Notes under the pieces: model-generated
Seen by the model: only the letters and a program-made list of their open reading frames with translations
Databases searched by the model: none
What the model was told of the DNA's origin: nothing
Program-made: the position numbers and the translations under genes
Assembly: GCA_946539855.1 (NCBI GenBank)
Contig: CAMNHV010000006.1
Coordinates: 1 to 64,000, forward strand
DNA length: 64,000 nt
Direction of reading: 5' to 3'
From: CAG-791 sp002449595
GTDB taxonomy: Bacteria > Bacillota > Clostridia > Lachnospirales > Lachnospiraceae
Shown here: positions 1 to 7,545 of the stretch, in pieces
Layout of the letters: each line of letters opens with the position of its first letter
How positions within the stretch are numbered: position 1 is the first letter of the stretch

Positions 1-29
1 TCATGATATTCTAAAAAAGAATATCATGA
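1..29. repeat. Perfect 12-bp inverted repeat at the window edge
   Basis: TCATGATATTCT at 1-12 and AGAATATCATGA at 18-29 are exact reverse complements separated by five A residues. The stem could be the terminator of a gene left of the window or an operator for the small gene that follows. No long T-run follows it on the + strand. The window starts inside it, so the choice cannot be made here. Confidence 0.55.
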
Positions 30-147
30 AATAAATTATAACCATTAGCGCGATGTATTGCAAGCGGTTATGATAGCCTTGCCGGTGAAACATAAATGCA
101 TCCGGCTGTTTGTAAGAAAAGCAGAATTCAGAAAGGGTCCTGCCGGG

Positions 148-372
148 ATGAGCGAAAAGGAACAATTGATACAAGGGCTGTCCGATGCCGGCTGCAGCGC
201 AGAAACAGCCGAGAGGATCAGCCGCCTCTGTGAGGCGGGCAGCTACGACGAGGCCCTGCACCAGATGAAAGTACAGCGATGCACCCTTGTGGAACAGATG
301 CATGAGAGCCAGAGAAAAGTAGACTACATGGACTTCCTGATCCGGAAACAGGAAAAACAGATCAAGAAATAA
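148..372 (+). CDS. Small helical protein of unknown function
   Basis: A 74-residue soluble protein, predicted almost wholly helical, beginning MSEKEQLIQGLSDAGCS and ending in a basic tail (RKQEKQIKK). I chose the ATG at 148 because a GAAAGGG ribosome-binding site lies about 10 bases upstream; the same frame stays open upstream without a good start. It resembles short clostridial proteins with the pattern DAGCS..T..RI..L...G....AL..M...R, which are often found beside oxidoreductase or hydrolase genes. It has no DNA-binding or catalytic motif I can name. It lies 19 bases before the alpha/beta hydrolase, so the two are probably co-transcribed. Function unknown. Confidence 0.6.
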   Translation: MSEKEQLIQGLSDAGCSAETAERISRLCEAGSYDEALHQMKVQRCTLVEQMHESQRKVDYMDFLIRKQEKQIKK

Positions 373-391
373 GAAAGCGAGGAAAAGGATC

Positions 392-1393
392 ATGATGAAG
401 AAGGAAGAACTCACACTGACACAGGAATGGGACAAGACTTTCCCGAAAAGCGACAAGGTGGATCATTGCAAAGTTACATTCGTGAACCGCTACGGCATTA
501 CTCTGGCGGCGGATATGTATGTCCCGAAGGATGCGGAGGGCAAACTTCCGGCCATCGCGGTCTGCGGACCCTTCGGCGCCGTAAAGGAACAGTGTGCCGG
601 TCTCTACGCGCAGACCATGGCTGAAAGAGGGTTTCTCACGATCGCTTTTGACCCGTCCTTTACCGGCGAAAGCGGCGGCAACGTCCGTTACATGGCTTCT
701 CCGGATATCAACACCGAAGACTATATGGCAGCAGTCGACTTTTTGTCTCTCTGCGACAAGGCCGATCCGGAGCGCATCGGCATCATAGGCATTTGCGGCT
801 GGGGCGGCATGGCGCTGAATACAGCGGCGCTTGATACCCGCATCAAGGCGACTGTGGCTTCCACCATGTATGACATGACCCGTGTCAACGCAAAAGGTTA
901 CTTTGACAGTGAGGACAGCGAAGATGCCCGCTATCAGAAGAGAGCGGCCATGTGCGCCCAGAGGCTTGCGGACCTTAAAGCCGGTGAATATGCCCTTGGC
1001 GGCGGCGTGGTCGATCCTCTTCCGGAGGATGCTCCTTATTTCGTAAAGGACTACTACGACTATTACAAGACCGGCCGCGGTTATCACGTCAGATCCCTCA
1101 ACTCCAACGGCGGTTGGAACGTGATCGGATGCGAATCCTTCATGAACCAGCCGATTCTGAAGTATACAAACGAGATCCGCTCCGCAGTCCTGGTCATGCA
1201 CGGTGATAAGGCTCATTCCTGCTACTTCGGCAGGGATGCCTATGCTGACATGGTAAAGGACAGCAAGTATACCGACAACAAGGAGCTGCTGATCATTCCC
1301 GGCGCTTCCCATACCGATCTCTATGACGGCGGCGAGAACCACGCGATTCCGTTTGATAAGCTGGAGAGATTCTTTACAGAGTATTTGAAATAA
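392..1393 (+). CDS. Alpha/beta hydrolase with cysteine nucleophile elbow (YcjY / dienelactone-hydrolase-like)
   Basis: A 333-residue cytoplasmic alpha/beta hydrolase. The N-terminal half has the core strands (ITLAADMYVP, PAIAVCGPFGAVKEQ). The nucleophile elbow reads GICGWGG, so the nucleophile would be Cys rather than Ser, as in dienelactone hydrolases. The acid is probably Asp in VMHGDKAHS and the base His in PGASHTDLYD near the C terminus. The full-length triad suggests an active enzyme, but the substrate cannot be read from sequence. AGCGAGGAAAAGG precedes the start; a second ATG directly follows the first, so the true start could be one codon later. The gene after it is a decayed aldo/keto reductase, hinting at a former two-enzyme unit. 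Confidence 0.85.
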   Translation: MMKKEELTLTQEWDKTFPKSDKVDHCKVTFVNRYGITLAADMYVPKDAEGKLPAIAVCGPFGAVKEQCAGLYAQTMAERGFLTIAFDPSFTGESGGNVRYMASPDINTEDYMAAVDFLSLCDKADPERIGIIGICGWGGMALNTAALDTRIKATVASTMYDMTRVNAKGYFDSEDSEDARYQKRAAMCAQRLADLKAGEYALGGGVVDPLPEDAPYFVKDYYDYYKTGRGYHVRSLNSNGGWNVIGCESFMNQPILKYTNEIRSAVLVMHGDKAHSCYFGRDAYADMVKDSKYTDNKELLIIPGASHTDLYDGGENHAIPFDKLERFFTEYLK

Positions 1394-1480
1394 GAAAGCG
1401 GCAGGATGCAGACCATGAACGGGAAGAGAATCTTACTGGTATGTAGAGGAACTGACTGAGTTTCTGCCGCAGGTCACGAC

Positions 1481-1567
1481 CTTGATCTGTTCGGCTTTGA
1501 ACTCACGGAGGAGGAAGTGGTGGCGATCAGTGCTTTGGACCGGGGTGAAAAGCACGATTGGTATTGA
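1481..1567 (+). pseudogene. C-terminal remnant of an aldo/keto reductase
   Basis: An open stretch in one frame reads DLDLFGFELTEEEVVAISAL followed by a short tail DRGEKHDWY and a stop. This is the usual C-terminal signature of small aldo/keto reductases (FDLFGFELTEEE..AI..LD). The upstream frame is broken by stops (the nearest at 1457-1459) and no N-terminal two thirds exists, so only the last ~30 codons survive. A hairpin terminator follows immediately, as expected for the end of the former gene. The window has three intact aldo/keto reductases elsewhere; this copy is dead. Confidence 0.65.
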
Positions 1568-1578
1568 GAAAAACTGTG

Positions 1579-1616
1579 AAAAGAGTATTCGGCAGCTTTG
1601 CCGGGTGCTCTTTTTT
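1579..1616 (+). terminator. Rho-independent terminator
   Basis: AAAGAGTATTCGGCA pairs, with a few G-U pairs, with TGCCGGGTGCTCTTT around a GCTT loop, and six Ts follow. It ends the hydrolase / aldo-keto reductase remnant unit. Confidence 0.8.
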
Positions 1617-1739
1617 GCTTCAGGATACTAAAAAGTCCTTGACTTTTCGTTTCCGGACTGGCGGTTTTGGGCTTGTTCTGATAAGCTTTTTCGGGTAGTA
1701 CTGATCAAATAATGGTAATAAAGCGAGGAAGATGTCACG

Positions 1740-2144
1740 ATGGGGACATTCAAAACACTTGATGAAGTGCGTGAACATTTCAGGAACGACCGTTTTGCCA
1801 CAGAAAACGGCATGGAGGTCGACGAGTTCGGAGAGAATTACTGCCGTTGCAGCGTCAGGCTTACAGAGCGCCACAAAAATGCTTACGGCGGTGTAATGGG
1901 AGGCGTGATCTTTACCCTCGCTGACTTCGCCCTGGCTGTGGTAGCCAACAACATTCACTGCCTTTCCGTCGCGCAGCAGGTGAGCATCAACTATCTCAGC
2001 GCCCCGAAGGGCACTGTCCTGTACGCGGATGCTGAATGCATCAAGAACGGCCGGACCACCTCAACGATCCAGGTCAAAGTCAGCGATGATACCGGCCGCG
2101 ACGTTGCCTTATTTGTGGGATCCGTCTTTAAACTGAACGCGTAA
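1740..2144 (+). CDS. PaaI-type hotdog thioesterase family protein
   Basis: A 134-residue single hotdog domain. The helix-entry motif reads YGGVMGGVIFTLADFALAV, matching the family pattern G.vHGG.lftLaD.a; the Asp of LAD is present but the usual His before GG is Met here. The rest (QVSINYLSAPKGTVLYADAECIKNGRTTSTIQV) fits PaaI/acyl-CoA thioesterases that hydrolyse aromatic or short acyl-CoA thioesters in the cytoplasm. AGCGAGGAAG gives a ribosome-binding site about 7 bases before the ATG. It is a single-gene unit between two terminators. The His-to-Met change may mean altered chemistry or a binding role. Confidence 0.8.
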   Translation: MGTFKTLDEVREHFRNDRFATENGMEVDEFGENYCRCSVRLTERHKNAYGGVMGGVIFTLADFALAVVANNIHCLSVAQQVSINYLSAPKGTVLYADAECIKNGRTTSTIQVKVSDDTGRDVALFVGSVFKLNA

Positions 2145-2168
2145 GGCCGGACCGCGCACCTCGTTCAG

Positions 2169-2204
2169 CTGATGCGTAGGCATCAGGCCTGATCGATTTT
2201 ATAT
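2169..2204 (+). terminator. Terminator after the hotdog gene
   Basis: CTGATGC and GCATCAG form a perfect 7-bp stem (2169-2186) with a GTAG loop; a T-rich run (ATTTTATAT) lies 12-20 bases later. The stem is short and the T-run is displaced, so strength is uncertain. Confidence 0.45.
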
Positions 2205-2206
2205 AG

Positions 2207-2212
2207 TATAAT
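2207..2212 (+). promoter_or_regulatory. Candidate -10 box for the membrane protein / phosphatase operon
   Basis: A perfect TATAAT lies 68 bases before the ATG at 2280. No convincing -35 is seen 16-18 bases upstream, so an activator or weak -35 may be involved. Confidence 0.4.
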
Positions 2213-2279
2213 TGTTGGTGGAAAATCAGTGCTGTTCGGACAATTGTCACGAGCATTCAACCGCCGGGGGAGCCTGCCG

Positions 2280-3125
2280 ATGGTTATAGACGTTATCAGA
2301 AATAAAAGAGGACTCAGCAGGGCACTTCTGTGCCTGTTCCTCATAATGCTTCTGGCAGTCGCACTGCCCGGCCGTGGACAGTGCGCGGAGATTTCTGCAA
2401 TCTCCACTGAGGAAATTACAACCCCCGCAGAAGACACCACCCCCACCGAACAAAAAACCCTCCCCGACGGCACCGCCGGCAGCGTCATCATGGATGCCGC
2501 AGCGCTGTTCTTCATGAGCGGGATCCTGATCTACACCGCCTTGTATCGGAAGCGCGGGAGGTTGGACGATAAGCTTTTCTTTGGGATGGTGCTGACGAAT
2601 ATGGCGCTGGCAGCGTCGGACGCGACCGCGTACCTGCTCGAGGGCAGGGCGTTTACCGAAGCGGGGAAGATGATCGTCGCGTGCAACGTGGTCTTCTATG
2701 CCGCGTTTGAGATCTTTCCGTATCTGTTTCTGCTGTTTCTGGACTTCCGGGTGCGGAAGGAGCCGGAGCATGTCCGCAAGAGCAGCGTCCTGTACTGCAT
2801 CCCCGCCCTCGTCATCGTTGTGCTGCTTCTGCTCAACCTGAGGACGGGCTGGCTCTACTCCGTGTCGAAGAACAACATCTACCACACCGGCCCGTATAAC
2901 GACGTCGTGTTCCTGCCGGTGGCTGTTTACAGCGTCCTCATTCTGGCGAAACTGTACCGCATCGACCGCCGCCTGACCCTGCTCGGCATCATCCTGATCC
3001 TGGCGCGGGTGGGCTTCGGCTTCTGGTTCCGGAGCATCTCGTCGACGGCGATGACGTACACGCTGTTCCTCGTCGCGACGCACATCGTCGTCATGAACCG
3101 GACGATCAAGGAGGAAGTGCTATGA
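2280..3125 (+). CDS. Multi-pass membrane protein coupled to a SpoIIE-type phosphatase
   Basis: A 281-residue integral membrane protein. An N-terminal hydrophobic segment (ALLCLFLIMLLAVALPG) looks like a signal sequence ending near GQCAE, followed by a Thr/Glu-rich extracytoplasmic stretch and then about seven transmembrane helices (for example MDAAALFFMSGILIYTALY, YLFLLFLDFR, IPALVIVVLLLL). This layout resembles the 7TM sensor modules fused to histidine kinases. I chose ATG 2280 over the GTG at 2229 because CGGGGGAG lies about 9 bases upstream of 2280. Its last codons overlap the phosphatase start (ATGA, 3122-3125), so translation is coupled and the two proteins probably work as a pair. The ligand is unknown. 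Confidence 0.7.
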   Translation: MVIDVIRNKRGLSRALLCLFLIMLLAVALPGRGQCAEISAISTEEITTPAEDTTPTEQKTLPDGTAGSVIMDAAALFFMSGILIYTALYRKRGRLDDKLFFGMVLTNMALAASDATAYLLEGRAFTEAGKMIVACNVVFYAAFEIFPYLFLLFLDFRVRKEPEHVRKSSVLYCIPALVIVVLLLLNLRTGWLYSVSKNNIYHTGPYNDVVFLPVAVYSVLILAKLYRIDRRLTLLGIILILARVGFGFWFRSISSTAMTYTLFLVATHIVVMNRTIKEEVL

Positions 3126-4978
3126 GTATCCTTGGCGAAGCCGTTGTTTCATGCTATGCCGATGCGGTGGCGTTTCTTGTTGCGATGCTGCTTTTGCTGC
3201 TCTCTGAGCCGGTCCGGGGCAGGGAAAGCGATTCCCTGCGCATCTTCTTCCTGCTCGACCTGCTCGTCGCGATCGAGAGCGTGGTCTGCTTTGTCACAAA
3301 CGCGATGTACATGCATCCGGCGCCGTGGTGCCACACGGTCGCGGTGGTCGGCCGGACGGTCTGGGAGAGCATCGTCCTGTGGCTCAACGCGCTCTGGCTT
3401 CTTTACGTCTATCTCAAGCTTTACGGCTCGGAGAAAAGGAATCTGTCCGCCTTCCTCCTGACTGTCTCACCGATCGTCATATTGCAGGCGGCGCTCATCG
3501 TCAACCTTTTCACGGGCTTTGCATTCACATATTCCGCGGAAAACCGCTTCCGCCCGACGCCGTACATCTTTGTGATCTACCTGATCGAATTCCTGTATTT
3601 CAGCTTCTCGGCGCTCATCGTCCGCCGCTTTGACCAGAAGGCGGGAAAGATCAGATTCCTGAGCGTCACACCCATGATCGTGTCGGTGTTTGGATTCTCG
3701 GCGGTACAGTTTTTCCTGCCCTATCATATCGGTGTGATCGGGTTCGCGATCGGCATCACGCTGCTGTACTTCTCGATGATGGGCGAGATCCACTACGTCG
3801 ACGCGGAGTCCGGCCTGTACAATAAAGGGTATCTGGCCTACCTCTTCGACCTCGCGATCGCGGGGAAAAACGACGCGCGCAGCGCCCTCATCATCGAGGC
3901 GGACGGGAATATTTCCGCCTGCTGCGGGATCCTGCGCGACGTGCTGCACCGCAACGGTGACGTGATCCGGACGGAGGACAGAAGATTTCTGATGTTTTCC
4001 GGGACGGACAGCCGGTCCACGATGCAGTATTACTCGTCGCTGGTCGAGGAGTCGGTGGAGAAGTTTGTCGCAGAGCACCCGGACGAGAAGGCGGCGATCG
4101 TGGTGCGGTGCCGCATGCGGGCGCCCGGCGAGGACGCGTTCACCTTCCTGCGCACCGTGACCGATGAAAAGGACTCCGGCGACGAGATGCGCGGTATCGT
4201 GTCCATGATGACGGAGCTGGACCGGCTGGACAAGGAGCTGAAGCTGGCTTCCGACATCCAGACCAACATGCTGCCGATGGTCTTTCCCCCGTTCCCGGAG
4301 CGGACGGAATTCGACCTCTACGCCGCGACCGCTCCGGCGAAGGAGGTCGGCGGCGACTTCTACGATTTCTTCCTGGTCGATCAGGATTACCTGGCGCTCG
4401 TGATCGCCGACGTCTCGGGAAAAGGTATACCGGCCGCCCTCTTCATGATGGTCTCCAAGACGCTGATCAAGAACCAGATGATGAGCGGACAGGACCCGGC
4501 GTCCGCGATCGAGTGGGTGAACCGGCAGCTCTGCGAGCGCAATTCCTCGATGATGTTCGTCACGGTGTGGCTCGCGCTGATCGAGATCTCGACCGGCAAG
4601 TGCCTCGTCTGCAACGCGGGGCATGAAAATCCCGTCATTCGGCGCGACGGCGGCGATTTTGAGGTTCTCAAGTACAAGCACGGAATGTTCATCGGCGTCA
4701 AGAGCGAGGCAAAGTACAGCAACCGCGAAGTCGAGCTGCATCCCGGGGACTGCGTGTTCGTCTACACGGACGGCGTGCCGGAGGCGGTGAATGCGGAGAA
4801 TAAGATGTTTGGGGAGAAGCGGCTTGCGGAGACGCTGAACCAGGATCCCGCGGCCGCACCGGACGAACTGATCCGCCGTGTGCGTGAGGCGGTGGATAGT
4901 TATGCGGGCAGTACGCAGCAGTTAGATGATATTACGATGCTCTGCCTGAGGTATGTCGGCAGCGGGGAGAAGGAATAA
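3122..4978 (+). CDS. 7TM / degenerate GGDEF / PP2C SpoIIE-type serine phosphatase
   Basis: 618 residues in three parts. Residues ~8-215 form about seven membrane helices. Residues ~225-330 look like a GGDEF domain that has lost its signature: the entry motif DAESGLYNK (from residue 227) matches D..TGLYNR, but the GGDEF position reads RTEDRRF (residues 283-289). Residues ~355-615 are an RsbU/SpoIIE-like PP2C domain with LASDIQTNMLP, EVGGDFYDFF (metal-binding Asp), ADVSGKGIPAALFM, NAGHENP, YTDGVPEAVN and DDITMLCLRY. Such phosphatases usually dephosphorylate anti-sigma antagonists at the membrane; no partner-switch genes are present here, so the target is unknown. The start overlaps the upstream membrane gene by 4 bases. 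Confidence 0.85.
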   Translation: MSILGEAVVSCYADAVAFLVAMLLLLLSEPVRGRESDSLRIFFLLDLLVAIESVVCFVTNAMYMHPAPWCHTVAVVGRTVWESIVLWLNALWLLYVYLKLYGSEKRNLSAFLLTVSPIVILQAALIVNLFTGFAFTYSAENRFRPTPYIFVIYLIEFLYFSFSALIVRRFDQKAGKIRFLSVTPMIVSVFGFSAVQFFLPYHIGVIGFAIGITLLYFSMMGEIHYVDAESGLYNKGYLAYLFDLAIAGKNDARSALIIEADGNISACCGILRDVLHRNGDVIRTEDRRFLMFSGTDSRSTMQYYSSLVEESVEKFVAEHPDEKAAIVVRCRMRAPGEDAFTFLRTVTDEKDSGDEMRGIVSMMTELDRLDKELKLASDIQTNMLPMVFPPFPERTEFDLYAATAPAKEVGGDFYDFFLVDQDYLALVIADVSGKGIPAALFMMVSKTLIKNQMMSGQDPASAIEWVNRQLCERNSSMMFVTVWLALIEISTGKCLVCNAGHENPVIRRDGGDFEVLKYKHGMFIGVKSEAKYSNREVELHPGDCVFVYTDGVPEAVNAENKMFGEKRLAETLNQDPAAAPDELIRRVREAVDSYAGSTQQLDDITMLCLRYVGSGEKE

Positions 4979-5386
4979 GACCGGCGAGATCCGGATGGCA
5001 CAGCCTGAAGGATGCTGTCGGAGCGCCGCACAGTGCGGCTTGTGCGCCCCTCGGTCTGAATGATTGGCAGTAAATCAATAATAATGTCATAAAAAGGCGG
5101 CGCACGGAGTGATCCGTGCGCCGTCGGGCATGAAACCGAACTTCCGCCCGCGGAAGGCGGGGCCCTCCGCAAGTTTTCGACAGATGCCAGGAGGCTCACA
5201 ATGTGAGCTGCAATGGCTTGCTCCACCTTGTACAATTACGCCGGAAAATAACAGAAAAAATAACGAAATAACTATTACGCTGAACTTTTACCGGGTCACT
5301 CGATGAGTGAAAAAATAGGGGTGGCGTCTGTCCGGAAATTATTCGATATTTGATCTCAAATAGCAGGCCTGCTGTGTGAATATGTT
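4979..5386. other. 408-base intergenic stretch
   Basis: No credible gene seen. It holds a strong hairpin serving the minus-strand gene at 5387-5890 (listed separately) and a second small palindrome, CTTCCG-CCCG-CGGAAG, at 5141-5156. The remainder shows no motif I recognise. Confidence 0.5.
5091..5123 (-). terminator. Terminator for the minus-strand coiled-coil gene
   Basis: CGGCGCACGG and CCGTGCGCCG form a perfect 10-bp stem with a 6-base loop (5098-5123); on the minus strand it is followed by TTTTT (5095-5091). No T-run exists in the plus direction. It lies about 265 bases beyond the stop of the gene at 5387. Confidence 0.75.
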
Positions 5387-5890
5387 CTATAGTTCGATCT
5401 CGAACTCCACCGTGTTGTTGAGAAGATCAAGCGCGGTCTGGATATTTCTGATCTCTTCGGCGAGCTTCTCGGCCTCGACTCTCACTTCTTCGATATCAAA
5501 GTTTGCATAGTCGTAGTCAATAATTGTAGAAGAGCCGTAATGCCCGCAGCGCTGCTTCGGAAGCCGCGATGACATCGAGGCGAGCTTCGCCTGGCGCGCC
5601 CGCAGCTGCGGCATGTAGACGAGCACCTGGTCGATCGTCATGGCATATCCGGGCAGGACGGTCTCGGAATTGAACACGTTGATCGCGTGCTTCACCTTTC
5701 GGATCTTTGCCAAGGTCTCCATCACCTTTTCCTGTGTCTTCCGGAAATCGTACGCGGGCCGCAGCGACTCCACATCTTCCGTGTTCGCAACCACAAAAGT
5801 ACTGGTGAGGGTCTCCGCCCGCTCCAGCTGCGCCTGCTCGTTCATCAGCTTCTTGAGCAGCTTGTTTGCCTGTGCGGATGTGTATTTCAT
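5387..5890 (-). CDS. Conserved hypothetical coiled-coil protein (possibly DIP1984-like)
   Basis: 167 residues, largely helical with heptad-like charge patterns (KLLKKLMNEQAQLERAETL, VRVEAEKLAEEIRNIQTALD). The central part (KIRKVKHAINVFNSET, GYAMTIDQVLVYMPQLRAR) recalls the DIP1984/septicolysin-like group of unknown function, but I cannot confirm the family. I chose ATG at 5890 because CAGGAGGAGAAT gives an ideal ribosome-binding site. The frame is open further upstream to 6073, and that part (DPGRTKPRYLKGMERQYRQA) is not clearly non-coding, so a longer form remains possible. No signal peptide or membrane segment. Confidence 0.6.
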   Translation of the reverse strand: MKYTSAQANKLLKKLMNEQAQLERAETLTSTFVVANTEDVESLRPAYDFRKTQEKVMETLAKIRKVKHAINVFNSETVLPGYAMTIDQVLVYMPQLRARQAKLASMSSRLPKQRCGHYGSSTIIDYDYANFDIEEVRVEAEKLAEEIRNIQTALDLLNNTVEFEIEL

Positions 5891-6233
5891 ATTCTCCTCC
5901 TGATACATAAATGCTATTGCCTGTCTGTACTGCCGCTCCATTCCTTTCAGATACCGCGGCTTGGTTCTGCCTGGATCCATGTGGATGATCTTTTTCTCAT
6001 TCAAATTAAGAGTACCCGAAATGCGGGAAAAAGTCATCTGCCGCAATCGCGGGGAGATGGATGTCTCTTCCACGGCGTTTTGATATAATGTATTTACCTG
6101 AGTTCAACAACTGGGAGCCGGGAAGAAAAACCGATACAAGCCAATTCTGTGCGACATGAAAAAGCAGTTATGAAACAACGCGAAGCGGCGCAGATGCCAG
6201 GGGGGCAGCGAGCCGCAGAAGTGGGGGATTACG
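5891..6233. other. 343-base region between divergent genes
   Basis: It separates the minus-strand coiled-coil gene from the zinc-ribbon gene. On the minus strand the first ~180 bases are an open extension of the coiled-coil frame. No clear promoter hexamer pair stood out, although both genes need one here. Confidence 0.35.
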
Positions 6234-6647
6234 ATGAGCGAACAGAATGACAAGGTGACATGTCCCTACTGTGGGGCGGCCGTTCGGATCACGGGGACGA
6301 GCAGAGCGGTCCTTTGCCCGGTCTGCAAGCGGTCTTTCGCGAAGCCTACCATGCAGAAAAAGGCGACGGACCTCTTCCGCGACGGAGAGACGGACAAGGA
6401 ATTCCGCGACGCCATGAAGAAAGTGACGAAGGAAGCGGGATTTGAGGAGTACGACGAAAACGCAAAGAACGTCGGGGTCGACGACGAGCGGAAAGAGAAG
6501 CTTCTTTCGCAGCTGAAAGAAAACCGGGAAGAGCTGCACAGGAGCAGCGTCGAAGACAAGGCAGCAGGCGGAATGAACCGCCTGGCGCTCATCGCCGGCA
6601 TCATCGCGGCGGCGGTCGTGATCATTCTGCTGATCGTCCTGCTGTGA
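6234..6647 (+). CDS. Zinc-ribbon protein with C-terminal membrane anchor
   Basis: 137 residues. Two CxxC pairs (CPYC near residue 10 and CPVC near residue 28) form a zinc ribbon; a charged helical middle follows, and the last ~22 residues (LALIAGIIAAAVVIILLIVLL) are a single membrane helix ending at the C terminus, so it is probably tail-anchored with the ribbon in the cytoplasm. GTGGGGGATT precedes the ATG. Zinc ribbons of this type bind nucleic acid or protein; no function can be assigned. It lies 121 bases before another unknown gene in the same direction. Confidence 0.7.
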   Translation: MSEQNDKVTCPYCGAAVRITGTSRAVLCPVCKRSFAKPTMQKKATDLFRDGETDKEFRDAMKKVTKEAGFEEYDENAKNVGVDDERKEKLLSQLKENREELHRSSVEDKAAGGMNRLALIAGIIAAAVVIILLIVLL

Positions 6648-6768
6648 GCGGAGCGCGGCATAGAAAGCTGCATACCGCTTCATCCATCGTGAGTATGCAT
6701 GGTGCAAAAGAAAAGGGCGCTCTCTTCACGATGAGGTGACTTGGAAACAGGAGAAAAAGGAGCCATGA

Positions 6769-7380
6769 ATGGCATCATTAGACTATAAGTATGTTGAACT
6801 GATCGAGATCAAGCAGTCAGACGGCGAAAAGATCGAAGAGGACAGCTGGAAGCAGTGGTACGTCGGGAAGCAGGGCCTGTGCGAGGTGAGGACTTCCGAG
6901 AATCTGCACCCGGGCAAGTCCTCGATCAAGCTGTGGGTCGACAACGGCAAGGAATACCAGTGGCTCCAGACGACGTTCGGCGAGCTGATCGAAGGCAACA
7001 AGAGCCTTTATCTGCAGACGCGCAAGAGCGTGTACCGCTTCCGCGACATCTCCGAGGACAAGATCTCGGACGACCGCGTGGTGTTCCCTGCGCTGACGAG
7101 AGCGCTGAAGGCGCTCGGCGCGGCGGGCTATTCCGTCGGCGAAGTGAAGGACAACGCGCTCTGCATCCTCTGGGATAACGACGGCTATGAAGTCTTCTAC
7201 GAGAGCCAGGGCGGAAAGCTCGGGAGAAAAACGTATGTCAAACTCCTCCCGGCTGTCGCCAACTTCTTTGCGAGGATGTCGAGAACGCAGGGGTTCGATC
7301 AGACGACCATGTATCTGTGCCTCGATGAAGCACTGAAATACGGCGCTGAGAGGAAAATGCATTTCAACACGGAATCATGA
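6769..7380 (+). CDS. Hypothetical cytoplasmic protein
   Basis: 203 residues, soluble, with no signal peptide, membrane helix or motif that I recognise. The N-terminal half is a beta-rich stretch (WKQWYVGKQGLCEVRTSENLHPGKSSIKLWV) and the C-terminal half is more helical. The start at 6769 is preceded by GAAAAAGGAGCC; an overlapping ATG at 6765 is in another frame. Codon use is like its neighbours, and a strong bidirectional terminator follows, so it is a real gene ending its own unit. Function unknown. Confidence 0.6.
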   Translation: MASLDYKYVELIEIKQSDGEKIEEDSWKQWYVGKQGLCEVRTSENLHPGKSSIKLWVDNGKEYQWLQTTFGELIEGNKSLYLQTRKSVYRFRDISEDKISDDRVVFPALTRALKALGAAGYSVGEVKDNALCILWDNDGYEVFYESQGGKLGRKTYVKLLPAVANFFARMSRTQGFDQTTMYLCLDEALKYGAERKMHFNTES

Positions 7381-7410
7381 CGCATCCAGGCGGATGTGAT
7401 CCGCGGCAAG

Positions 7411-7452
7411 AAAAAGTATCGCCTGCCGACGACAAACGGCAGGCGATATTTC
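7411..7452. terminator. Bidirectional terminator between convergent genes
   Basis: AAGTATCGCCTGCCG pairs with CGGCAGGCGATATTT around an 8-base loop; AAGAAA on the left and TTTCTT on the right give T-rich tails in both directions. It serves the hypothetical gene ending at 7380 and the aldo/keto reductase ending at 7546. Confidence 0.85.
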
Positions 7453-7545
7453 TTGAGCTATAAAATTTCAATCACTTTGAATCCAGATCAGATCTTCAGC
7501 ACGCTTCATAGTGGCGCGACGATCGCAGCAAACCAGCATCATCTA

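Noticed and set aside
1..456. 151-codon minus-strand frame at the left edge
   Set aside because: It is antisense to the small helical protein and the hydrolase start and reads as a Phe/Leu-rich artefact.
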